Positions 47,020 through 60,120 of a DNA stretch of 64,000 bases are shown here, piece after piece. A program made the position numbers and the translations under genes. This stretch comes from Ignelater luminosus (lineage: Eukaryota > Arthropoda > Insecta > Coleoptera > Elateridae). Every line of letters begins with the position of its first letter. Within the stretch, counting starts at the first letter, position 1. Below the pieces are notes generated by a model. The model was given only the letters and a program-made list of their open reading frames with translations, ran no database searches and was not told the DNA's origin. The stretch is taken from NCBI GenBank assembly GCA_011009095.1, contig VTPC01001718.1, positions 85,865 through 149,864 of the forward strand, read 5' to 3'.

Positions 47020-49383
47020 TCCATACCCAAATTCGGAGTGTAGTCACTGGACCACTTCTACCCCTCATGTAAAATCGTTCATTCAATTTATTAGATGCTC
47101 TCAAAACGATGCATCTTACCAGAGAATCTACAAATATTACTAGTGACATTTTTTTAAGTATGAAAATATTTCCTCTGAAAGGTTGTATAATTGATAATAA
47201 TAATTTGAAAGCCTCCCAATAGAAAACAAGGAGAATCAGTCTACCATCCACTCGCTTAGTTAATCCGGTGCAAATTAAAAACAATTCTGTAAAACAGAAA
47301 ACGTTATGATTCGCAACAATTTCCAAAATTTTATTAGCGGAGCCTCGAACATCAAAATATGTTCTTTAATATAGAATTGCCAACTTTACGCTTGGCTGGA
47401 AACAAAATATATTAAAAAGAATTCATAATAATAGCAAAGCGCAAAATTCACAACTATGCCTCGTAAATATGAGTAAACAATATAATAGAACGAATAAATT
47501 TACTTTTTACAGCTCTTTCGTTTTCTCTTCTTGTTCGTACATCAAAAGCTGAATATGTTAGTGACAAAAGTCTAGACAGAACATTAAGCAAAGTTAACTG
47601 GTAAAAGACATTAATTTAATTACCTATTCAGCTGTGGAAATACATTTCATGTGCATAATGCATATGTATGCATTTTATATTATATAAAAGATGGTATCAT
47701 TTAAACGAAACCGTATGGTGTAAAAACTTGAATCTTCTAAAATCTAAAAATAAACGATTTGGAATAAAATCAAAACAAAAAAAAAGTTGATAGGTATTGA
47801 TTAACGCTTGTATTCAAATAAAACATCTGGTGGAAAAAACAGATAAAAACTTATCAACAGTACTTATCTTTTAAAATTGATTATTCTCCCTTGTTATATA
47901 AGTTCATATAATGCCTACTAGGTTAAACCACTTTTTTAATGGCCTTTTTTCCCTATAAACTTTCTCAACGTTGCTGGTTGGTTTCAAACATCGACCAGTT
48001 CACTCAAGGTTATTGCGTTAGAGAGTTTCGAAAAGAATTAAATTGCTTCCTTGGTCGCCTATCATAAAACCCGCCATTTTAGGTCCTATTCAAAGTTGTT
48101 CAGAAAAACTGACCAATTCTGAAGTTACACGAAATTGTGTTATAGAAGAGATAGTCGTTGTTTACATCATGGTAAAAAGTTGTAAGCCTTTTGATAAGTA
48201 ATGAAAGTGAGATTCCCCAGAGAGAAAAGTATTCTAGCTATGGAAGTAGTTATTTATGCCCCTAATCTATATAAACGAAACTAAAATAATAAAAAAGTGA
48301 ACGGCAGCGAGAGTGCTCATCCCGAAAGAAATTGCCACAGAAACAACGATAAAACAAGTTTTTATTCAAACGAAAAGTCATTTTAATTAAATTTTAATAA
48401 TCTTTTTAATGTTTTCAGAAATAAAATTTGATGTTAACTTTTTAATGAACTTGTTGCGTTTTGGTTACTACTTTATTACTGAATAAAATTTAGGTGCAAT
48501 CTCACTAAATAATCGCTAGTTAACATTTTAAGATCACTGACCTAAGCTGAAACTTCTATTATGTACGTTTTTGATTGCAAGCAGGCAACAGAACAAACCT
48601 GTTTTGTTGTGTTGCGTTCTGTTGTAGTTTTTCCTCGACGTTCAGGTAGTGCAGGTTAACGAGATTTTATTATTACTATAAAATATGTTGGCATTTCTAT
48701 CATTTCCCCTTTTACAATTATTAGATTGATTGAATGAAACGTTAAAAATGAAACTCGACGTTATAATTAAATCAGGAAAAGAAACATTTAGGAAGAATAA
48801 AATTAAGATAAAGTTTGTAGCTCGTAACCTAGATTTTAAATGAAAATTGTGCATTTTCGTTAGAGCAAATAGAATTGACCTCCACCCACCAGGCTTCATA
48901 AAAGTACTTTTGAGACAAGTCATGTGCACACATGGAAATGACAGAATAATTTAGGAACTTGCATTTACTTTTGTACTAGTTACATTTCTATGTTAGAATA
49001 TTTCGCAATAATAGAGTTCGTTATGTAACATTTATAAAAAAAATTGCAAAAAATAAATAATTGTTGAGAAGCGGAAACTTCAAGGCTTACAAACCTGATT
49101 AGTTGCTATTATTATTTTATTTCTATATAAGAACCTGGAATACATTACGTTAATAAGTTGAAAACAAAACGTAGTGCTACAAGGGAAACACTTACAGGTT
49201 AATTCATGCACGTTACGATGAAATATTAAAGTATGTATAGTCTGTTCAATTCAAAACTATAATCGACTATAATTAATAATTCCAAAGATAAATACACAGT
49301 TCTTTAACTAAATTGCCTTATTTGCTGGTATAAATCAAAATTTTTGACATATGCATAGTTCAAGCTTTTATTAAGCATAAAAT

Positions 49384-49417
<34 letters not shown>

Positions 49418-52400
49418 CTCAGAGAAGCAGGATCAAATAGCTTTAAGGAAAAATTTTGGTAGCTTTTACTTGCATTTTTTAAGAAATCTGGCAGCGTCGC
49501 ATAAGCATTAAACTGATGAGATTGACTCTCTTTTCGGAGTCCGGAGTCGCGCTACAACGCTCCTATGGTTTTAACCCTCTTGAGGCAGAAACGGGTCTAG
49601 CCACCTCTGGTGGCCAGCGACCGAGTTAGCTTTAGTGCCTCTAAATTTGGCTTCGACCTCCATTAGCCTTGTTAACAGGCCCGTAGCCAGACTAATTTAA
49701 TAGTAGTGGCTCTCACTTTTATGCAATGAAGGCATAGAGGGTTGTGTCACATGGCTATAAATGCTGACAGGAATATGGCACGGCCCTAGAGATAACTATA
49801 GAGCCTTGCATTACAGTCCTATGGCTCTTAAGACTGATGACCTATAAAACACTCTTCAAACTTCAAATTGGGATGAAAAACATCCTCTTTCAGTATTTAG
49901 CCTTACATCAGTAAGGATTTTTATTTTCTCCATACTCGTGGGATCTGACATAAGCGATAATAGGCTGAATAAACGCCCGATGATCCAGATAAATTTCCAT
50001 CACAGCAAAACAGCAATTTTGACGCATTGCAAAGTGATAAGGCAAAGCTGTGACATAGTATGGGTATGGTAAACGGTCCTTGTTCAGATCATAAACAGAA
50101 AATGGTGAATCGTAAACCAAAAAGAAATGATGGGGAATCTTAATCAAAATCTTCAGAAGGCTAATAATAAAATGTTAAAGACAGATATGATCTTAAAGTT
50201 GTTGTACAGCCTGTCCTCAAATAGAAATAGACATAACCAACATAATAAGAACAGGGTAAGAACAGAAAGCGCTGACTGCCTATAACAAGCCAATTATAAC
50301 GGGAAAAAGAAAGACCTGCAGAAGACACTGGTACTGTCGGAAAAGAATCGGAAAGCCATTTTGACTTTGGACGTTCAAACAGATGGCTGCTCAAAACGCA
50401 AATAAGACATTGACCTTCTTAATCCCTCATTTATATTTGCACTTCGCTTCTCCATGTGCTCAATTAATGTAAAAAGTTGCCCTATTTGTAAATAATCATA
50501 ATTGTATTTGAATACTCGCACCTCTCTGCCATATAGGTCGCGTTTATTTAATTTTGCTAGTCAATCTTGATGCGAGACTGACGTAAGTTAAAGCAAAAGA
50601 TGAAGTTAACGATCTTTGTACTTGCGACTATAGAAATTTATAAAACAATAAAGATTTCTAAAGCTTATCTTCTTGCATCGACTGCGTAGACAGTGTGCGC
50701 GTTAAGTCAAAACATAAATTAGAGATAAGAGTGTTAAATTAGAACACGGACCGGGTTAAGCGGCGGCCTCAGGTTGGGCTTCGCCCTCCATTAACCTTCT
50801 CGAGCATGCTCAATATTTTATAATTGAGACTTGACTCGAAAATATGAACTCGTACTTGTGTTCAGAATTAAGATAAAGCTTGCAAGCTGAGAATTCGCGC
50901 TAAACCAAGGCGTGCTTGCTGGAGTCAAGACTTGCTCCATACGGGTATTAGCTAAATGAAGACATCAAAAGCATATTTGATTTCATATGGATGAAGTTAA
51001 CTATTTATTCTCTTGTAATTCTCTTGAGAAAACAGTTTATACAACAGGCATCTTGAAACCAATTGCATTTTAGTTTAGTTTAGACTTTCTACAATTCTAC
51101 ATGTTTTGTAGGTTATCGTAACTTGATCACTGTTTCACACTGTTACTGTTCATAAAAAAAACAGGATTACATAGATACAAAAAATTCTTAGAAGGAAAGT
51201 CCGCAGTTATCTAATTGTTTAGCTTTTCATCATGAAAATATTTACGAAATTTGGCAAATAAGTTACCAGCATTGAGCAAAATTGATTGATTTATCCATGC
51301 TAGATAAATAGGAAAGACTCAAAAGAAGTCTACACGTCAAGATGACAAAAACAAAAGTTTTTTCGATGTGATACTTAATTTTTATATTCAACAGGATCTG
51401 CTAGCAGACTCGTTCCCGTTGGCGTTTTCCTTCCTAACTTTCCTGTCTCAATAGTAAAAGATCACAGGAAATCTGGAAAGAGCAAGAAGATTGTTTTGCA
51501 TTCGAATCACGACAAACCAAATCCATATCGATACGATGTTTGGTTTAAGTTGACTTCTCCAAGACAGAGTAAATATCTAACAGTCGCGATCTGGACTATA
51601 TTTTGAACTAGATTGACAATAAATACGTTGGCGTCAATAAAAGTGCTTAGGTAACAGATAATTTTTCATTTATTTTATTAAGCAAAATAAAGATTGTAAC
51701 GTAATTTACACATTAACTGTGTAATGCATCTATTTCATTTATTAGACTTAACTGGTAACAAAGCTAAGATTTATACCGAAAACGAGTAATCTCCTATGAC
51801 AAAGTTTGGATTTTCTCAACGAGGCCTAATCTTGTTGAAACCAGCTCTTACAGATTAAACCAAAAGAGTCACTTTTCAAGATCCTGTTTTGAAGGTATCG
51901 TGATGACTCAAATCATCACAAGCTAGTTCTACTAACTCAAAATGATGACTAGAACTGTCAGAAATTCTCCCCTTTTTTAGAAGTTCCAGATTTTTTAATA
52001 AAATCGATTTTGCCCCAGAATTGACGTGGAACCAATAATGATCGAGCTATGGTTGCTTGAGATTTTTTGATCAACAGATATTTGGGTTATTTGTTCATTA
52101 CTAGTTACAAAGATTTTTTGAACAAGCCAAAATTTTCATTGATTCATTCTAAGGTAGTTACTAGTTTGCTTTCTTCACTTTTTTTCTTTTAATTACTAAA
52201 ACTCTTCCTACCTGAATACCTCAAAATTAGGTCAACGTATCATAATGTATACACCAACCCAATATTTTTCTCTCAACGAATTATCTTGTTAATTGTACTT
52301 TGGTATTATTCTCATTCGAGTTGACTCTGTACAATCTTCAAGAAATTGATTTCTTTTTAAAGACCGTATCACTAGAAGAAGATTCTAGGTAGGATAGTAA

Positions 52401-52879
52401 TGACAAAAACTGACAGATCCAAAAATTAGATAAAGAACTCAGACAACTGAAACGAATAGGGTAAACTCAGGTAACTGCGTAACTCCGTGATAGTTCATAT
52501 TTGCGTGTTCGCGGAGTCACCAGTGTAGTAGTACGTTTGGTTGCCTACCCCACGAGCTTATAGTAAACAAAACGACGACCAACTTGATGTATAATATACC
52601 CCGTTTATATTGCGGCAAACCATGTTTCGAAGTTAATTGGAGTGAATTACGGTTTTTGCTGATTTTTAGGAGCTGCTTAAACGAGGTATGTAATTATTTT
52701 TGTAACTTAGAAAGTAATTAATTAAGGATGTTGAAAGTTAGCTGTAATGCGACTGAGATGTCCTTTTATCAACATCTGACCTCAAAACTTAAATTATTAT
52801 TGATGGAAGTTTTTTTGACAAAAGCTTAGAAAGAGGCTTGAAGTTCTTAATTTTTTTTTCATACAGTTTTCTATGTGCC
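47020..52879. other. Long AT-rich stretch without recognisable genes
   Basis: The first 200 bp may be 3' sequence of the Jockey LINE. A (TAA)10 microsatellite lies at 49386-49415. 49490-49860 is a GC-richer block with the words TCCTATGG(T/C)T(T/C)TTAA near both ends and the mutated TTCGACCTCCATTAGCC motif; I cannot classify it. The minus-strand frames at 49908-50147 and 50161-50394 are not low-complexity but match no family I know. 52480-52640 precedes the pogo pseudogene and may be its 5' non-coding part. Confidence 0.35.
50780..50800 (+). repeat. Third occurrence of the CCCTCCATTAACCTTCT motif
   Basis: TTCGCCCTCCATTAACCTTC matches the cores at 42457 and 43060 exactly over about 19 bases. 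The surrounding sequence (CGGCGGCCTCAGGTTGGG before, CTCGAGCATGC after) is not clearly alike. Confidence 0.55.
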
Positions 52880-53690
52880 GGTTACCACAACGGCCAAAAA
52901 GTGAGGTGGAAAACTCCACTATCGCGTTTTGACACAAGAGAGGGAAAACATGTTGGTCCAATGAGTTCTAGTAATGTCGAAGACTGGGTTCACAATAACT
53001 AAGGATCAGCTTCAGAACAGCATTGAACATCTGAAATCTCTAAATCGAGAGAATCCACTCTCTGTGGGAAAACCTGAAAGAGAATGGTTCGTAGCATTTA
53101 CCAGGTGCCACCCCAGGCTTTCGCTAAGAGTCTCCCAGAACCTAATTTGCAGTAGACGTAGCCAAAATAAAAAATTGTTTTAAAGAGGTGGAGGATCATT
53201 TGACCGGAAACGGACTGATGGATGTTCTCCTGCAGCCAACTCGAGTGTTCAATGCTGACGAGACGGCTTTCTTTCTAAATCCCAAATGTTCAAAGGTTTT
53301 GGTAAACAAGAGAGAGAGGACTGTTTATCAACAAGTTTAGGACGAAAAAGAGTGACTGACAGTTGTGGTGACCGGGAGTGCTAGTGCAGGCTAGTTGGGC
53401 AGGACTCGCAGTTAAAAATGAAAAGAAAAGGAGCCTACGAAAAATTCCAATTGTGGCAGGATTATTATGAAAAACAGTATAAGATGAAAAAGGGGAAAGA
53501 AGAACAGGAGCAATTAAGGATAGTGGAAAGAAAAGCAAAAAAGGAACAAAAAGAAAAATTGATACTTCATCCCAAAAGAGCAGTGTTCAGAAAGCAGTGA
53601 TGACAGCCATTTTTCCGCACTGGACTCAGGTGAGGTTAGCTTGACTGAAGAAATTGAAGAGGAAGAGAATATTAAAAAGGACACCTTTAT
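52880..53690 (+). pseudogene. Second pogo-family transposase pseudogene, different lineage
   Basis: The plus strand reads a CENP-B-like DNA-binding region (TGFTITKDQLQNSIEHLKSL, then EREWFVAFTRCHPRLSLRVS, about 52980-53130). After a frame change it reads KEVEDHLTGNGLMD and RVFNADETAFFLNPKCSKVL with the first catalytic D (about 53175-53310), then TVYQQV. After more stops it reads a fragment VVVTGSASAG. The rest of the DDE core is absent, and it jumps to a lysine-rich C-terminal tail (53418-53600, KGKEEQEQ and KKEQKEK). The type NADETAFFLNPK differs from the YNVDETG type at 12720, so the two pogo copies are separate families. TIRs were not found. Confidence 0.78.
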
Positions 53691-53699
53691 TTTAGTTAA

Positions 53700-56600
53700 T
53701 TTAGAAAATTTATTATTAAAAAAAAATGATTTTGTTAAAATTTTTCCTTAAACTGTCAATTACTGGTACATTTACCTTACCACGACAAATTTATTGCAAT
53801 GAATGCAAAAAAAGGATATAAGAAAGAGAATTTCTATGTTACTAGGTTAGGATTCACTTGTTTCAATTACCACTTCAGTAAGAATCTTGTAGAATGTCCT
53901 CTGAGAATTTTGGGTCAATGGCGTTGCGTTACATGAGAGGGTGGCATATAATCCCTTGTATAATTCCCTCGATATGTAAGTGTGAAGTTTAAAAAAATTT
54001 ATTTCTTGTAAGATTTTTTTATAAATTGTTATTGATAAATCATCAAATTAAAAATTTGTAAGTATTGTTTCTATGAAACATTGAGCCGTCGTCTCCTAAT
54101 TATCATAAAAAAACTTACTTACATTACTGTAGCAGGTAATTACTACTGTTAGCTACCAACAATTTGGTTTTTTGATTTCAAATTGATTTGATTAATTCCA
54201 CCTTCCACCTATCTGACCTATACCTAATTTATATAATTAATAAACTTTATTCATTGCTTCCATGTTATATTTTAATCTCATGCTTTAATCTTCTAATAGA
54301 AAAATCATTGACATAAATTCAAGTAACACCAAATACCCTTTCAAGATAATCAAAATAATTTTTTAAAAGTGATTTCTGATTAGTTTTGTATAATTTAGGT
54401 GAAACCTTTTTAAGTTGATGTACCATTAAAACGATTGATCGTGTTGTGGACGCTGTTGTACTTATAGTAATTCAGATTGTCAGAAATGTATCGAGAACAT
54501 TACAATCAATAATAACAAAAAATTTTATTTATACCCTTTTATGTGTTACCTAACCTGAATTTATTAATATACGATAGGAGCAAACGCAAGGGACGATATT
54601 ATTTTGTTAAGCTAAAAAAGCACTTCGTAAATATACTTGGACGATACACAAATAAGGGCTTTTCTTGACTTGGAGAGTTTAAGCGGATAATCGTTCGTAA
54701 ATACCTTGCAAATCTCAGGAGATAAGTATGCGTTAAAGTCAAAGTAGTAGAAAAATACTGTGAGAATTGTTACAATAATATAAAAAGTGAAACAACAACA
54801 AAAACAAGTTTTATTAAACTTGAATACTTAAACATATGCAAGCCGTTATCAGCAGGTGCAGATGGTTCTTGCCATTTCTATCATAAATGCCTTTCAATTT
54901 TTTTTTTATTCAGCAAACAAGTGAATTTCTAATTGAACCTTTTTTATTGCAATACGGAAAAATCCCTGAATAATATAATAATGGAGTATCGTGCAGGATT
55001 TTTTAAATAAACCCGCAAGGTACCACCACTTCATTCAATTTACTAATTTCCATAGGAAAAAAAAGAAGAAAAAAAATGGAAAAACTGTTATTATAATGAT
55101 GAAAACCTTTTTAGGCTTGTCCGTTTTAAAAGGTCATTTTCCAAATTAAAGCCCCGCCAGCAATTATCAGATTTGAAAATTAAGGGGTTTAGTATACGTC
55201 GGGAATATCCCTCCTACAAAAGGTGCTAAAAATTTAAAAGGATGAGAGAACGGGTGGAATTTTTTAATATCAATTTTTTTAATTAAAAGGTTCTTCTCAA
55301 AAAAAAAGTATGTTGGTAATTTTCAAACCTGAATATAATGGGCAAACCGACGGACAGCCCGTTGAGAGTGTCATAAATAAAATAGAGGGTGAAAGAGTCG
55401 ATACAGGTTTTTTTTATGTTGTCCATAAAGGCAGAAAGAACATCAACGTTTTTCAAACGAGATCAACAAAGATTTGGAGGTTTCTCGATATTATTTTTTT
55501 AATTCGGAAATCTCGTCTCATTTACCGTTATAAATATTAAATGGTTTTATGATTAATTCATAAGTTGACTCGTGTAATTCCAGGCAAGACATTACGAGGT
55601 TACCAGTAGTATAAAAAGGAATTCTTGCTTCTGGTAGTAAAGGAAAGTAAATCACAAGAATGAACAACTATTAAATATGGCAACAACGTGCTAACCTTTC
55701 ATAACATCGAGAGTCGAAGAGCCGGTCCGTGGCCAACAAAACAAGCCTTTGGCGTGCACTTCTCCAGTTCGAAACAAACAAAAAGTGCAGCTGCAGTTCA
55801 AAACTCCTAGGAAACTTTTTCTACAACACTTACACACATAAACAGCACATCTATTATTATTTACAGAGTTATTCAAGGTAAATACCGTACTGAAAAACGA
55901 ATTGTTTACGAATTTGATTAACTGTGTGAATAAATTTCGTATTCGTAACTCGCACTAACACCCGCGTTACAACGATCAGAGACGCCGCACACGTACGATT
56001 GGCGGCGCCAAGCAAAGGTAGGCATTGCGGTAACGATTCCAGCCGAGTATCGTACGAAATGTGGCGAGCGACGCTTCATAAACTCTATAATTATACTCCA
56101 CTGTACCTGCTGAGCCAAGGATTTTAATTAATTTCCTTAAGGACCGACGAAAAATAAAACTAATTATTTCCTGCAACAACAATCATGATCATTAAAACCC
56201 AAAACTAAGTATAAACACCCTTGGTTTGTTACTTAACTTGTTGAAAATCCTGCCGACTTAGTTTTAAAATCAACACCTGTGGAAAGAAGGGAAATATAAA
56301 ACCACCCTCAAAACTGTCCTAATAAAATTTAGGGTAAAAGTTAATAAAACTTTTTCGACATTTCTTTTTTAATTCTTCTTATAATTATGGCTACTGTAAT
56401 CCATTTACATTTTTAAACCGAGTTTTCTAATTAGAATCAGATTTCCAGCATAATTTAAACATTGCTTTGTAACTGCAATTTTAAAATAAAGATCCACATA
56501 CAGGGTAATTCAAGATTAATGCTGTAATAAATAATAATAAATATAAAAATAATATTGAATCTTGAAATTTGCATTTCTCCTAAATAAACTACTGTAGTAG

Positions 56601-57989
56601 ATTAATTAATCAATATATTTGAGCCTTGAATCTTATTAGACTGGGTTAAGGGAGTTATCTCTTATAAGTTATAACCAGAGGCACCCAGAGGTCTCAGCGT
56701 TTAGGGTGGCTCACGGTTCGAGTTCTTCACGGGCACCCTTTATTGTGGTATGCATGTTACATTATGTAACACAAACTAGCAGTTTAATAAATAATAATGT
56801 AACCTATCTAAGAACAGAAAGTTTGAACTAACTTTCTTGTTATAACTTATGTATGTGTTTTAAAACAAAACTAGCCTCGGGATACACAATATTAACTTCC
56901 TATTTTTCATTTTTTGTTTTTGATAAACGTTGTTCTGTACGTGCATGTCTTTTTATTCCTACATTAGTTTAATCGAGAAAAGTTTACATTTATTTTTAAA
57001 AATTAATAATCTTATGGTTCTAGCGTGCTTTAAGCCTTCGGACCTCCGCATAAATTTTAAGGGCGACTGCGCTGCTGCTGCTGCTGCTGCTGCTGCTCCT
57101 GATGCTGCCAAGTGCCAAGTAATTGTGCCCTACACATCGTTACCATTTGCTACCCCCATATAGATAATATGTTAACACTCGCTACAACTACCCATCACGC
57201 TTAACGCTAGTATTATGTACATTTAATTCGTAGATTAAATCTGTCTTTTTTATGCCGTTCGCCAGTAGCGACTAATGACTTTTTATTGCCATGGAACAAC
57301 ATAAGTTTACATTAAAACTCTTCTTATCTGACTTTTGTTCTTTTTATATCTTTTTATAAAAATTAGAAAAATGGAATTTTGAGAACGTTATTTATTTTTG
57401 TAATTTCCTTATCTTTCTTAAAAATAATTATTTAACCGAAAAGTTTGTCTTAATAAAAACTCTGCTAAATAAAAAATTCTTACATTTATTAAACATCAAA
57501 CGGAATAAGTGAAGTAAATTGTTAGCTGAACAAGCGCAGAAGAAAAAATCTTATGTCAATAAAATGTCACAATTAAGAAGGGCCAGTCAGCTCAGAATTT
57601 GATTTCTCAAAATGTAAAAGAAACTGACCTTTTTTTCTTTTTCTAAAAGTGAGCAAAACTGAACCCTTTTTGCATAATGAAAATTTATTTTCTCGAATGC
57701 TTTCAGTAGTAAGTTTTGGTTTACATGGTAGATCTTTTGTCGTTTATCGATGACGATTTGTTCTCTTCTCTTCGTTTCCATATGCTGTACTTCTACAGTA
57801 ATTCTCTTCAGAAAAACTAGTACGTAATTCAACCAGATTTAACATTAACAACCAGTAACGCCTTGTACTAGCCTCAAGAAAGCATGAAGCAGCAAATATT
57901 GAAATGTACGAGATGCGTAAATAAAGTAATGAGACTGATTTTTTATAATTTTGTTATTCAATTAAAATTACAATTCTACATTGTCTCCT
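53700..57989. other. AT-rich non-coding DNA with one CpG-rich spot
   Basis: No protein family is recognisable. At 55920-56080 CpG dinucleotides are dense (around 20 in 150 bp), unlike the flanks. A (GCT)9 run lies at 57071-57097 inside a frame giving poly-alanine. A string GGTTCGAGTTC at 56715 resembles a pol III B box in a possible SINE. Otherwise A/T-rich. Confidence 0.35.
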
Positions 57990-58510
57990 TCAAAGTCATT
58001 GCCTTGGGAAGCCACACAGCCACTCTTCATAGCAGTGCTGGAACTCGGATACTGAAATTGCCTTCAGCTAGTCGGTTACGGCAGTTTTGATGTCTTTTAG
58101 TGTCCCAAAATGACGTCCTTTGATGTGATTTTTCAATCTTGGGAAGAGTCACAAGGACTCAAGTGGGGGAATAAGAGAGCTGAGGAACCACAGAAATGTC
58201 GTACTTGCCAAAAAGCTTATTAATTGAAAATTCAGTGTGGTAAAGCACATTGTTGTTATGCAGCACTCAGTTGTTCTCGATGTTTGGTCTCACACGCATG
58301 GCCCTTCATTCTGACTGTCAAGCAACGATCATCTTCAGTATGTTCTTTTTCTTCTGAAAATGCCTTAAACCACCTGAAAATCTGGGCCGTTGACAAAACA
58401 CTGCCTCCATAGGCCTGCTAAAGCTTTGCAAATGTTTCTGTCGCACTGTGATCAAGTCTGAAGCAAAACCTGATAGCACGACGTTTGATCGAAATTGTTA
58501 TCGTTCATTT
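57990..58510 (-). pseudogene. Mariner-like transposase remnant with the middle deleted, minus strand
   Basis: Read leftwards from 58510, the minus strand first gives an N-terminal mariner region (SATETFAKL, then STAQIFRWFKAFSEEKEHTE, about 58340-58490). It jumps to a worn second-catalytic-site region (HNNNVLYHTEFSINKLFGKY, about 58190-58255; the usual D of QDNAPSHT is N here), then a SYSP box and, in another frame, PRLKNHIKGRHFGTLKDIKT and EFQHCYEEWLCGF (about 57990-58140). Roughly 100 residues around the first catalytic D are missing, and stops and frame changes abound. No TIRs identified. The internal deletion begins just after the N-terminal helix-turn-helix, as in the copy at 868. Confidence 0.75.
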
Positions 58511-60112
58511 TCAGAACGCAATAGAGAAAAACAGTTTACAAAAGAAATTCCTACGGACAACCAAACGACTCTACGGAATGCAAACTGGTGCTGGTGGAGA
58601 ATCACATGTTGACCCACCTTCCCTCTAAACCGGTAGTCTCCAGTGTTGCTACATCGAACACTACGTTGCCAGTCTCATTAGTTTATTTACACACCTCGTG
58701 TACATTCAGCAATGTACACTTATTCCTGTTAATGTTACTGCCAGTAAAAAAAGAAATATAGAAAAACAGGGTTATTTCCGTATATTGCCGAGTTACTTCC
58801 GTTATTGTCGTTTATTGCCGTTGTCATTGCCTTTGTATTGCTGATAACAAAGCCGTCCCAAGATGTTAAGAAGCCTTTTGTTAAAAGAGACGCCAAAGTC
58901 GCCCGTAGGGGACTCTTCTTTCTGACCGGTTTCCAGTTAAGTGCCCAACAAGGGGAATCCTCTTGTTGTTCGATTCAAAGCCCAAAGGGAGCGCCCTCTA
59001 TTGTTAGGAGCCTAGGATGCAAAAACAATTTGGGCTGGCCTTGACTAGCAAAAACTTTCTCACTAGCCTATTGTTAATATTCGACAATAACTACTGTTTA
59101 TTGCGGATATTTCAATGTTACCGAATATATTACCATTTCCACGATAATGTAACTGTCATTAAAAAAATAAAAAATTAAGCTATTGCCGGCAAACAAATGT
59201 TCACCAATTACCACAGATGAAAAACCCTTCGGCGGCTCCTTGTCAGTCTGCGTAGGATAAGCCGTTTTCTATAATTTTCACAGTGTTGATTGAGTTTGTC
59301 TAGCCTTTAAAACTTTCTGAGTTTGGTTAAACTTTTCTTGTTGGTCAGCATTTTAGACCAAGAGCCTTTCTTAAAACTATCTTTTCTAGCTGATACTCTT
59401 TTTTATTCTCTTTCAGTTTCTGCCTTTGATTCTAATATTTTGTTAAAACGAAGCGATTCTATTCTGATAAAACAGAAAAATGATACTCAACAAGATTTAG
59501 TATATAAAAGAACTAAACATGTCAGATTTGTCAAATTTGAATCATTTTCGTTTTGCAGTACAGTTAATTAAACTTTTCGAATACGTTTCGAATTTTATCA
59601 AGACTACCCACTACCAAGATCTTTTCGGTTGCGTTAAGTATGTTTCGGTTGATATAGGCCAAACTTTGTTTAGAAGACATTGAAACTTTTAGGAAACTGG
59701 TAGATTTGGCATAAACAAGCCCTACACTTGCTCTAGCTCTTTTCCAAATATGCACAGATGTTCTGACTTGAATAATACTATTCTCCAAAATAATTGTGAC
59801 GAAACAGCACCCACTAAACTAAAAAAGGACAATGATCAGTGTCTTCTAAATAAAATAAACCTGATCAAGATAAATTTACTTTACAGAAAAGAAAGCACAA
59901 TCAAGAAATTTAGGAAGAATCATTAACGAAGTGTTTGATACCTTAAAAATGAATTTCTCTCAAGAAACGTAAAGTTACTTGCTTTTTTTATTCACAGTTA
60001 AAAGTGATTAACTACAAATGTATTTATTTACCAAATATAGAATGAAAACATTAAAAGCGCTGCCCAAAGAAATGCATTTAACTTCTGATATGGCCAATAA
60101 CAACAATCTATT
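58511..60112. other. Non-coding DNA, no gene seen
   Basis: 58511-58720 is more balanced in composition and may be 5' non-coding sequence of the mariner remnant. 58740-59200 has repeated TTATTGCCG-like words (CCGTATATTGCCGAGTTAC, CCGTTATTGTCGTTTATTGCC). No protein family recognised. Confidence 0.35.
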
Positions 60113-60120
60113 CATGAAGT

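Noticed and set aside
48642..48929. 95-residue frame on the minus strand
   Set aside because: No domain recognised, Asn/Ser/Phe-rich, no exon signals.
49908..50394. Two adjacent minus-strand frames of 77-79 residues with fairly balanced composition
   Set aside because: They could be exons, but no family was recognised and no consistent splice or start signals were found.
56930..57163. Frame with poly-alanine run
   Set aside because: Created by the (GCT)9 microsatellite; no domain on either side.
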